From Patescibacteria group bacterium (GTDB taxonomy: Bacteria > Patescibacteriota > Patescibacteriia > JAGPKW01), in NCBI GenBank assembly GCA_018053685.1, contig JAGPKW010000059.1, positions 1-5,400 on the forward strand: a stretch of DNA of 5,400 nucleotides. The letters are read 5' to 3'. This document shows, in pieces, positions 1 through 5,400 of this stretch (the first letter of the stretch is position 1; each line of letters starts with the position of its first letter). The notes beneath the pieces were generated by a model that worked only from the letters and a program-made list of their open reading frames with translations, did not search any database and had not been told where the DNA came from. A program made the translations under genes and the position numbers.

Positions 1-102
1 TTCCAATTTAGGGACTTTTTTATAAAGTTTCTCCACTCCATGTTATTTAATTATAATGTTTATTTTGTTATTTTAGTATAGTAAGATAAATGGATAAAGA
101 AA

Positions 103-128
103 TTTATTTAATTTAAATAAAATATAGT
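103..128 (+). promoter_or_regulatory. AT palindrome and possible -10 just upstream of the rmlB stub
   Basis: Positions 103-121 form a perfect 9-bp inverted repeat with a 1-nt centre (TTTATTTAA, T, TTAAATAAA). It overlaps a -10-like TAAAAT at 118-123, which ends 5 nt before the ATG at 129. That spacing equals the one seen in front of the minus-strand gene at 1609, so a leaderless start is possible. No good -35 lies 16-18 nt upstream. The sequence is pure A/T in an AT-rich background, so both the palindrome and the -10 may be chance. Bases 1-102 show no convincing gene. Confidence 0.22.
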
Positions 129-371
129 ATGACTCTCTTAATAACAGGAGGTTGTGGATTTATAGGTTCTAACTTTATAAGATATTGGTTATCTAAATAT
201 CCTAATGATCATATTATTAATTTAGATAAATTAACATATGCAGGGAATTTAGAAAATCTTAAAGATATAGAAAATGATAAAAGATATACATTTGTAAAAG
301 GAGATATATGTGATAAAGAATTAGTTCTTCTATTCCTGTTAAAGAATTTTGTGATAGGACATTATTTTTAA
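129..371 (+). pseudogene. rmlB: dTDP-glucose 4,6-dehydratase, 5' fragment only (residues 1-66)
   Basis: RmlB converts dTDP-glucose to dTDP-4-keto-6-deoxyglucose, the second step towards dTDP-L-rhamnose and related deoxysugars. The first 66 codons (to about 326) are clearly of this family. The NAD-binding Rossmann loop TGGCGFIG is at residues 6-13, an Asp follows the second strand (D33), the family signature LTYAGNLENL is at 35-44, and KGDI is at 57-60. After Val66 the match stops abruptly. The last 14 codons, to the TAA at 369-371, are an out-of-frame reading of a different gene remnant. The catalytic Thr-Asp-Glu and YxxxK, normally past residue 120, are absent, and full-length proteins have roughly 320-360 residues. 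The stub cannot be an active enzyme. The start is the ATG at 129; no SD is visible. A simple frameshift is unlikely because no other frame downstream resumes RmlB. Confidence 0.88.
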
Positions 372-430
372 AAGATGGAAGATTGCATGAATATGATACT
401 GTAGACAAGGTAATAGAAGCCTATTTATAG
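326..430 (+). pseudogene. 3' remnant of a polysaccharide ABC-transporter ATPase (Wzt/TagH-like)
   Basis: Read in the frame starting at 326, about 34 codons end at the TAG at 428-430. The peptide contains VKEFCDR, then TLFLKDGRL, then DKVIEAYL. This matches the end of the nucleotide-binding domain in Wzt/TagH-type exporters of O-antigen or teichoic acid. There, a 'v.efCdra..l..G.i' segment follows the H-loop and a 'v..vi..Y' stretch closes the domain. Walker A, the signature motif, Walker B and the H-loop are all missing, and no start codon precedes the stretch, so it is a dead fragment. It abuts the rmlB stub without a gap. Its last 6 nt overlap the end of the convergent glycosyltransferase gene. 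Identification rests on a short stretch, so another ABC ATPase subfamily is possible. Confidence 0.62.
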
Positions 431-1609
431 GGTTAAAGATTGATATAGGTTTAGATATTTTTTAGAGATTGTATTATATCCGAATCTTTTCTCAATATTA
501 TTACTGATTTCTTTTTTATCTATATTTTTTTTCTCAAGTTCTGAATCAATAGATGAAGAGAATTCGGATATGCTAAAGGGGGATACAGTCTTTCCTAGAA
601 TTTCGTTATTAATGATATCTGGAATACCTCCAATTTTAAATCCGATACATGGTGTTCCACAGGCTAATGATTCTACTATTGTATTTGGTAAATTTTCACT
701 AATTGAAGTATTTACTGTTATATCCACAGCACTGTATAAATAGACAAGATCATTTTCATTTTTAACAAATCCAATATTTTTTATAGGGATTTTTGATTTT
801 ATTTTTGGAATGTTCGTCTGAGAACCAAAAACCAATAATTCTGTATTAGGTGTTTTTATTCTTTTAAGTGATTCTATTAATAAATGAAAGCCTTTATTAG
901 GATCTTCAAAAGGGTTGACAGATCCGAATAAAATATAACGCTTATCAGCTCTCAAGTTGTACTTTTGTCTTGATGTTCTTTTATCCATTGGCTTAAAGAC
1001 ATCTGTATTTATGGGGTTAGGAATAAGATGGATATTATCTTTTTCAAAGAGTGGGCTTTCTTTAGCTTTTGACATTATCCATTTACTTGGGCAGACCAAA
1101 TGAATATTTTTATCTTTCCAGTATTTTAATTTTTGATTAAAAACAAAATTGCTTAAATCATTATTTTTTTTAGATTTTAGTGCTGGGCAATTACCACAGG
1201 AGTTCTTATATCTTTGACAATCATTGGGTAAATGGCATCCTCCTGTAAATGTCCATGAATCGTGAAGAGTCCATACCACTGGTTCTTTTATTTGTCCGAT
1301 TTCTTTTATAGAGAACATCCCCATATTGATATAGTTTAAATGTACTATATCAGGATTATATTTTTTGATTAGTTTTTGTCCACCAAAAGAGAATATAGAT
1401 GTACTAAAGGGAATTTTTCTGCTATTTGAAAATAGATATTTAGGGATTGCATCAATTTTTGGAATAATGGATTTTGATTCTGTTCCATCCTTATATTTGT
1501 ATACATAAATAGCATCAACACCTTGCTGTTTAACAGACTCATATATTCTGTATGCAGCTTTAGCAGCACCTCCTTTATTTTCAAGTGTATTACATATTAA
1601 AACTTTCAT
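425..1609 (-). CDS. GT4-type glycosyltransferase with a four-cysteine insert
   Basis: This predicted cytoplasmic GT-B retaining glycosyltransferase has 394 residues, typical for the GT4 family. It would move a sugar from a nucleotide donor to a lipid-linked glycan. The N-terminal acceptor domain begins MKVLICNT, followed by the glycine-rich loop GGAAKAAYR (residues 13-21). PDIVHLNYIN lies at 86-95 and WTLHDSW at 113-119. A cysteine cluster follows, with C125, C131, C138 and C141; a CGxCP-type insert after the HDSW motif recurs in WcaC-like members of GT4. The C-terminal donor domain carries the E-x7-E signature (E305, E313), then ACGTP and GGIPDII. The ATG at 1609 is preferred over an in-frame TTG two codons upstream (1615), because MKVL is the usual family start and the TTG lies within the predicted -10. 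The gene points against the rest of the locus. Donor and acceptor cannot be read from the sequence. Confidence 0.9.
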   Translation of the reverse strand: MKVLICNTLENKGGAAKAAYRIYESVKQQGVDAIYVYKYKDGTESKSIIPKIDAIPKYLFSNSRKIPFSTSIFSFGGQKLIKKYNPDIVHLNYINMGMFSIKEIGQIKEPVVWTLHDSWTFTGGCHLPNDCQRYKNSCGNCPALKSKKNNDLSNFVFNQKLKYWKDKNIHLVCPSKWIMSKAKESPLFEKDNIHLIPNPINTDVFKPMDKRTSRQKYNLRADKRYILFGSVNPFEDPNKGFHLLIESLKRIKTPNTELLVFGSQTNIPKIKSKIPIKNIGFVKNENDLVYLYSAVDITVNTSISENLPNTIVESLACGTPCIGFKIGGIPDIINNEILGKTVSPFSISEFSSSIDSELEKKNIDKKEISNNIEKRFGYNTISKKYLNLYQSLTL

Positions 1610-1614
1610 AATCA

Positions 1615-1644
1615 ATTCTAGCTTTATAATACTTATTACGTCAA
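1615..1644 (-). promoter_or_regulatory. Predicted sigma70-type promoter, (near-)leaderless, for the minus-strand GT4 gene
   Basis: On the minus strand TTGACG (1644-1639) matches the -35 consensus at 5 of 6 positions. After an 18-nt spacer TAGAAT (1620-1615) matches the -10 at 5 of 6. Only 5 nt separate the -10 from the ATG at 1609, so transcription would begin at or next to the start codon. This fits the absence of any SD. A second AT-rich hexamer (TATAAA, 1628-1623) lies only 10 nt from the -35 and is less likely. Confidence 0.5.
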
Positions 1645-1664
1645 CTTATATATTTTAAACATTT

Positions 1665-1675
1665 TATGATAAAAT
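1665..1675 (+). promoter_or_regulatory. Possible -10 region for the rightward glycosyltransferase operon
   Basis: TATGAT (1665-1670) and the overlapping TAAAAT (1670-1675) are each one base off the -10 consensus, and lie 28-39 nt before the ATG at 1704. No good -35 is found at 16-18 nt from either. A promoter is expected in this 94-bp divergent gap because the neighbouring gene runs the other way. No SD precedes the ATG at 1704. Confidence 0.3.
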
Positions 1676-1703
1676 AGCCCTAGTAACTTATATTAGATAA
1701 CTG

Positions 1704-3518
1704 ATGTCGCAGAAAATCATTCATTACTGTTGGTTTGGTGGGAAGCCACTTCCAAAATTAGCAAAAAAATGTATTAAAAGCTGGGAAAAATATTTGCCTG
1801 ACTATAAAATAATGCGTTGGGATGAAAGTAATTTTGATGTTAATGTAACGAAATTTTCGCAATGGGCATATAAACAAAAGAAATGGGCTTTTGTATCTGA
1901 TGTTGCAAGGATTTATGCATTAAAGGAATATGGTGGTATATATTTTGATACAGATATGCTTGTTGTAAATAACATAGAATTTCTTTTAAATGATGAGGTT
2001 TTTGCTGGCTGGGAATCAAAAGACTTTGTTGCTGTTGGGGTTTTAGGAGTAAAGAAACCACATCATCCTTTGATAGAAGATTTATGGGAAAAATATCAAG
2101 AGCTTTCATTTGTGAGTGAAGAGAAAGATATGTATTCAATTTCTATTCCGCATATCCTTACAGAGTTGTTAATTCACAAGTATGGTTTAAAGTTTAAGTA
2201 CCTAAAAAATCAGAAATTAAAAAATGGTATATGTATTTACTCTAGAGATTATTTTTATCCTCTTAGTTTTGATCATACGGACAACATGTTTACTGAGAAT
2301 ACATGTATGATACATTATTATAATGCTAGCTGGGTTTCTTCAAATCAAAAACTACTTATTAAATTATATAGGTTAGTAGGAAGTAAAAAGGGGGAGAAGA
2401 TTGTAAGTTTTATATTGAAGGTAAGAGATAAGGTCAAAAAGTTGATAAAGCTTCTTCTATACCCACTTGTTTTATTAATTAGGAAAATTAGGCATTATTT
2501 TTATTTGCAAAAGAGAGTTCAAGAAGTTTCTATTAGGCTTGATGAAATAGGAGATGGTGATTACATTGTTATTCATAATCCTGATTGGATTGGTGTTACT
2601 AATGCGACACAGGAGTTATTTCCTAAGAATACTTTAGCATTAGAAGAGATTTTTTTTGATAGCTATCTAGAAAAAATTGCTCATCTTATAATAAATCATA
2701 GACCAAGGATAGTTGTTTTTAGTGGACTTGCTATGGGTTGGCAGAATCTTGCTAGAAAGATAAAAACTTTAGATAAGAGTATAAAGTTAAAGGTAATTTG
2801 GCATGGAGGAAACAGTCTGAATGTTGAATCATATGACTGGGCTCAGCTTAAGGAGGTTTTTGCCTTGTATAATGAGGGTGTTTTTTCTTCAATAGCTTTT
2901 GTAAAGAAAAGTTCGGCGGAATTTTATCAGAGAAGAGGTTATAAAACTGAATTTGTAATGAATAATTCCTCTATAAAGAAGAAAGATTTTAGTTTAGATA
3001 GCTCTAGAACTAAAAATAGAAAGGAAGTAAGAATAGGTTTATATGGATCAAGTGATAGATGGGTTAAGAATTTCTATAATCAACTCTCTGCTGCAAGTTT
3101 AATAGAAGGTGCTGTTGTTGATTGTATTCCTCTTAATCGCAAAACTCGTGAATTTGCTGATATTATAAAAGTTAAAATTAGCGGAGAAGGAGGAACTGTT
3201 TCTAGGAAAGAACTTCTAAAGAGAATGGGTAAAAATGATATTAATTTATATGTTACATATTCAGAATGTGCACCTATGATACCACTAGAGAGCTTTGAAT
3301 TAGGAGTTCCTTGTATTACAGGGAATAATCATCATTACTGGGAAAATAGTAAACTAAAAGATTTTGTTGTAGTTGATAAGGTTGATGATCCAATTGCAAT
3401 TTATGAGAAGATAATGATGTGTTTAGAGAATAGAGAAGAAGTATTGAGGTTGTACTCTGAATGGAAAGAAAAGTATGATAAAGAGGTTCTTAAAAATATA
3501 AAGAACTTTTTAAATTAA
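1704..3518 (+). CDS. Two-domain glycosyltransferase: GT32 (DxD) fused to a GT-B-like domain
   Basis: Residues 1 to about 212 form a GT32-type (Gly_transf_sug, Och1-like) GT-A domain. The start contains KIIHYCWFGGKPLP (4-17), then AFVSDVARIYAL (62-73), GGIYFDTD (77-84) with the metal-binding DxD D82-T83-D84, and a C-terminal HYYNASW (204-210) of the kind that closes this family. Residues 230-272 are very basic and hydrophobic (helix KLIKLLLYPLVLLIRKI, 246-262), probably a membrane-surface anchor. From about 284 a second domain looks GT-B-like: WHGG at 366-369, a new beta start RIGLYGSSDRW (443-453), and an E-x7-E pair (E521, E529) followed by FELGVPCITG. Typical GT32 proteins have about 230-350 residues, so 604 fits a fusion. 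It may add two sugars in sequence, which is inference. It heads an operon; the next gene begins 10 nt after its TAA. No SD is visible. The GT32 call is strong, the second domain's exact family uncertain. Confidence 0.88.
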   Translation: MSQKIIHYCWFGGKPLPKLAKKCIKSWEKYLPDYKIMRWDESNFDVNVTKFSQWAYKQKKWAFVSDVARIYALKEYGGIYFDTDMLVVNNIEFLLNDEVFAGWESKDFVAVGVLGVKKPHHPLIEDLWEKYQELSFVSEEKDMYSISIPHILTELLIHKYGLKFKYLKNQKLKNGICIYSRDYFYPLSFDHTDNMFTENTCMIHYYNASWVSSNQKLLIKLYRLVGSKKGEKIVSFILKVRDKVKKLIKLLLYPLVLLIRKIRHYFYLQKRVQEVSIRLDEIGDGDYIVIHNPDWIGVTNATQELFPKNTLALEEIFFDSYLEKIAHLIINHRPRIVVFSGLAMGWQNLARKIKTLDKSIKLKVIWHGGNSLNVESYDWAQLKEVFALYNEGVFSSIAFVKKSSAEFYQRRGYKTEFVMNNSSIKKKDFSLDSSRTKNRKEVRIGLYGSSDRWVKNFYNQLSAASLIEGAVVDCIPLNRKTREFADIIKVKISGEGGTVSRKELLKRMGKNDINLYVTYSECAPMIPLESFELGVPCITGNNHHYWENSKLKDFVVVDKVDDPIAIYEKIMMCLENREEVLRLYSEWKEKYDKEVLKNIKNFLN

Positions 3519-3528
3519 TGTTTTTTGT

Positions 3529-5115
3529 ATGAATAAAACTGAGAAAATATGTTTTGGAGCTTTAATATTTATTGTTACCATACTGTTTTTCATAATGCCT
3601 TGGCTTATGGCTCCAGACTCTGTGACATATTATGGCTATTTAAAAATTTTCCGAGGTGTTCTTCCTATATCAGCATGGGATACAATTAGAGGTCCTGTGT
3701 TTCCTTTAATTATTTATTTAGGTACTTTAGTTTTTGGTGATAATGTAATAGGGGCTTTATCGATATCATATTGTTTCTTTTTGATATTACTTATTGTTTT
3801 GTTTGGTGTTTTAAACTGGCTTTATAAAACTTTTCCAATAAATAAAACCTTAAGGATTTTAATTGATTTAATTATTATTCTCTTTATTTTATTTAATCCT
3901 ATTCTTTTTGGTTATTTCCATGTTCTTCTTACTGAGTTTGTTGCAATACCAATATCTTTACTTTCCTGTTGTATCTGCTGGATTTGGTATGAAATGGATT
4001 ATAAAAAAGAAAAAGTACATTATATTTTATGTTGTTTATATTTTGTTTTATCCTTTGTATTTTTATGGTTTCTTAAACAGCCATATGTATCTGGAATTCT
4101 TTTTCCTTTGTTTATCTCAATAATATTATCAATCATAAGAGATAAGAGTATACAAAATATTTTAAGAAGGATTGGTATATTTTTGTGTTGTATTGTTTGT
4201 CTTATATTATCAATCTCATGGTGGAGTAATTTTCTTACTAAGAATGGTGTTTATTATGAAGAATCTATTACCAGTCAAGATTTTATGGTTGGCGGAGTAA
4301 CAGGGGGAATTATAAATGTGAGAATTGATAAGAATATTAGTAGTATTAATCTTGATAATATTAAAGAGATAGAATTTGTTTCTAATGATGAAGAAAAAAT
4401 TATAAAGGAAGATTTATCCAATGATGGGCTATTAAATCGAACAAAAATAATTGAAGTAATATCTCCATCAGGAGAACTTATAGATAGAATGGTTTATTCA
4501 TATGAAGGAGAGACTTTCTCGCTTGTAGATTCAGTTAAGTTATTGTTTGAGATATTAATTAAATATCCAATGGTTGTTCTTGATTCTTATTTTTCTGGTT
4601 ATTTGGCGACAATTAATATTTATGCTCGGGAGTTTAATCCTGATGAGTGGCATATAGTCAAAAAGTTTTCACCTTTAAGTAATGAAAATAGGTCTCTTGG
4701 TCTTCATTATTTGAATGATGATGATAACTATGATTGGCTTAGACTTTTTTTTGATACTAGTGAGTTTGAGAATTTACATTCTTATAAGCTTTTTAAGTTG
4801 AGTGATAATAAGTTAATTAATCAGTATGCAGAGTTTCATCTTGTATTCTTTAAATTTTTATATCTTCTCCTACCAGTTTTGGTAGTTATTTCTATTATTA
4901 AATTTTTTAGGTCAAGAAAGCATATCTCTAGGAATACAAGACTGTATAGTTTTTCTGTTATTTTATTAGGATCTGCTTTCTTACATGTGATTTTCCATGT
5001 TGTTACTGGAGCTATAATAGATAGATATGCTTTTGTTGTTTATCCTGAGATAATATTAGGTATTATTTTATTAATTGTTGGTATAACTTATGAGAAGAAA
5101 ACAAATAATGAATAA
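3529..5115 (+). CDS. Polytopic membrane glycosyltransferase, GT-C-like
   Basis: This integral membrane protein has 528 residues. Hydrophobic segments lie at about residues 8-27, 55-69, 75-98, 108-127, 132-153, 164-182, 186-203, 213-231, 440-458, 473-493 and 500-519. A large hydrophilic region (about 235-435), probably extracytoplasmic, lies before the last three. The first outside loop carries PDS at 29-31 followed by RGPVFPLIIYL (54-64). An acidic residue in that loop and an 'rgPlyPl' segment are usual in GT-C enzymes such as the GT39/PMT-like and ArnT-like groups. LTE at 134-136, a KYP in 345-347 and a closing DRYAFVVYPE (498-507) also fit. Such enzymes transfer sugars from polyprenyl-phosphate donors on the outer face of the membrane. 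Asp30 is the candidate catalytic or metal-binding residue. The gene is close behind the GT32 gene, and its end overlaps the next start by 8 nt, indicating co-transcription. No SD is visible. The family is inferred from topology and short motifs; a polymerase or other membrane protein is the alternative. Confidence 0.72.
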   Translation: MNKTEKICFGALIFIVTILFFIMPWLMAPDSVTYYGYLKIFRGVLPISAWDTIRGPVFPLIIYLGTLVFGDNVIGALSISYCFFLILLIVLFGVLNWLYKTFPINKTLRILIDLIIILFILFNPILFGYFHVLLTEFVAIPISLLSCCICWIWYEMDYKKEKVHYILCCLYFVLSFVFLWFLKQPYVSGILFPLFISIILSIIRDKSIQNILRRIGIFLCCIVCLILSISWWSNFLTKNGVYYEESITSQDFMVGGVTGGIINVRIDKNISSINLDNIKEIEFVSNDEEKIIKEDLSNDGLLNRTKIIEVISPSGELIDRMVYSYEGETFSLVDSVKLLFEILIKYPMVVLDSYFSGYLATINIYAREFNPDEWHIVKKFSPLSNENRSLGLHYLNDDDNYDWLRLFFDTSEFENLHSYKLFKLSDNKLINQYAEFHLVFFKFLYLLLPVLVVISIIKFFRSRKHISRNTRLYSFSVILLGSAFLHVIFHVVTGAIIDRYAFVVYPEIILGIILLIVGITYEKKTNNE

Positions 5116-5218
5116 ATCCGAAGTATATATCACAATCCCTCTCTACAATGATTCTAAAATGATATTAAAAGTAATTAAATCTCTTAATGATAAAGGATAT
5201 AATCTCAATATGAAATAA
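5108..5218 (+). pseudogene. GT2-type glycosyltransferase, 5' fragment only (36 codons)
   Basis: An ATG at 5108 overlaps the end of the upstream membrane-protein gene by 8 nt, a typical arrangement for coupled genes in one operon. The peptide has VYITIPLYND at residues 6-15, then a helix with KVIKSLNDKGY (21-31), and a TAA at 5216-5218. The hydrophobic strand followed by P-L-Y-N-D is the N-terminal nucleotide-binding start of GT2 family enzymes. Those normally run to 230-350 residues and carry a DxD near residue 90, all absent here. No other frame downstream resumes a GT2 sequence, so this is a truncation, not a single frameshift. It is most likely the broken last gene of the cassette. Its natural-looking overlap argues that the intact gene once followed the GT-C gene. 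Confidence 0.68.
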
Positions 5219-5222
5219 ATAG

Positions 5223-5228
5223 TATAAT
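5223..5228 (+). promoter_or_regulatory. Possible -10 (TATAAT) for the NDP-sugar dehydrogenase gene
   Basis: A consensus TATAAT lies in the 41-nt spacer after the GT2 stub, 31 nt before the ATG at 5260. No recognisable -35 lies 16-18 nt upstream; that position falls in the tail of the truncated GT2 stub. The spacer is almost entirely A/T, so chance is a real alternative. No SD precedes the ATG. Confidence 0.22.
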
Positions 5229-5259
5229 CCATTATTAATTTTCTTTATTAGTTATTAAT

Positions 5260-5400
5260 ATGAAACAAGTATCTGTAATAGGATTAGGATATGTAGGATT
5301 ACCATTAGCATTAGCTATTGTAAAATCTAAAAAATATATAGTAGTAGGATATGATATTAGTGAAAAACAAGTAAAAAAGATATTAGAAAAAGAATGTCCA
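5260..5400 (+). CDS. NDP-sugar dehydrogenase (UDP-glucose/UDP-ManNAc dehydrogenase family), N-terminal part
   Basis: The gene runs off the window; 47 codons are visible. The family oxidises the C6 hydroxyl of a UDP- or GDP-sugar to a carboxylate using two NAD, giving uronic acids for capsule or O-antigen. The start has the NAD-binding Rossmann loop VIGLGYVGLPLA (residues 6-17), with glycines 8, 10 and 13. It is followed by a second strand ending VVGYDI (28-33), whose Asp binds the NAD ribose. The GLGYVGLPLA form is typical of the WecC, WbpA, TviB and Ugd groups, which cannot be told apart from this stretch. Codon choice is strikingly uniform: all seven Val are GTA, all five Leu are TTA and all four Gly are GGA. 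The three complete glycosyltransferase genes use mixed codons. The start is the ATG at 5260, with no SD. Confidence 0.87.
   Translation, partial: MKQVSVIGLGYVGLPLALAIVKSKKYIVVGYDISEKQVKKILEKECP

Noticed and set aside
10..32. Hairpin with a 9-bp stem including two G-U pairs.
   Set aside because: No T-run follows on the plus strand and the loop region is A/T only; it does not qualify as a terminator.
1..41. Minus-strand ORF from an ATG at 41 running off the window start (13 codons), with a TATAAT 8 nt upstream on that strand (55-50).
   Set aside because: It is too short to identify any protein, and a plus-strand frame is open over the same bases (1-81). A leftward gene is possible but cannot be supported.
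129..430. Single frameshift in an otherwise intact rmlB.
   Set aside because: No frame downstream of 326 continues RmlB. The sequence instead resembles an ABC ATPase C-terminus and ends at 430, far too early.
1369..1584. 71-codon minus-strand ORF inside the GT4 gene; likewise 3908-4123 (plus) inside the GT-C gene.
   Set aside because: Both are out-of-frame shadows of well-supported genes, with no motif of their own.
1840..2139. 99-codon minus-strand ORF inside the GT32 gene.
   Set aside because: It is antisense to the conserved DxD region, has no recognisable domain, and is explained by the coding strand.
3518..3532. TAATG stop-start overlap at the end of the GT32 gene as the start of the next gene.
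   Set aside because: The ATG at 3518 meets a TGA after four codons. The long membrane-protein frame starts at 3529.
129..5400. Recoded TGA (Gly or Trp), suggested by the lack of any TGA stop in the window.
   Set aside because: All genes read through with standard codons, Trp is encoded by TGG throughout, and no in-frame TGA interrupts a conserved domain. Six TAA/TAG stops are too few to conclude anything.
1..5400. Transposase, IS ends, CRISPR repeats, tRNA or rRNA that might explain the seams.
   Set aside because: None was seen on either strand. No shared direct repeat is evident between the seams near 326 and 5216 beyond A/T-rich similarity.

Overview
This is an AT-rich bacterial surface-polysaccharide locus: glycosyltransferases, sugar-nucleotide enzymes and the remains of a polysaccharide export gene. 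No start codon has a convincing Shine-Dalgarno sequence. One start lies only 5 nt behind a -35/-10 pair, which suggests leaderless or near-leaderless transcripts. Low GC plus SD-free starts would fit Patescibacteria, Bacteroidota or another AT-rich lineage, but the window does not settle the taxon. All genes read in the standard code; TGG is used for Trp, and every visible stop is TAA or TAG.

Layout. 1-128: AT-rich leader with a perfect AT palindrome. 129-326: the first 66 codons of a dTDP-glucose 4,6-dehydratase (rmlB), broken off before the catalytic residues. 326-430: directly abutting in another frame, about 34 codons that read like the C-terminal end of a Wzt/TagH-type polysaccharide-export ATPase. 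425-1609 (minus strand): a complete GT4-type glycosyltransferase converging on that remnant. 1610-1703: divergent promoter region. 1704-3518: a two-domain protein with an N-terminal GT32 (DxD) domain, a basic hydrophobic helix and a C-terminal GT-B-like domain. 3529-5115: a polytopic GT-C-like membrane glycosyltransferase. 5108-5218: the first 36 codons of a GT2 glycosyltransferase, overlapping the end of the previous gene and then cut off. 5219-5259: short AT-rich spacer. 5260 to the window end: the start of an NDP-sugar dehydrogenase with a markedly different codon choice.

Interpretation. The three plus-strand genes (GT32/GT-B, GT-C, GT2 stub) form a tight operon, divergent from the GT4 gene. 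Together they look like a glycan-assembly cassette: cytoplasmic transferases build on a carrier, and the GT-C enzyme adds a sugar from a lipid-linked donor on the outer face of the membrane. The cassette is bounded by gene stubs on both sides. This is the pattern expected when one part of a polysaccharide locus has replaced another by recombination, leaving truncated genes at the seams. That reading is inference; an assembly chimera at either seam must also be considered.
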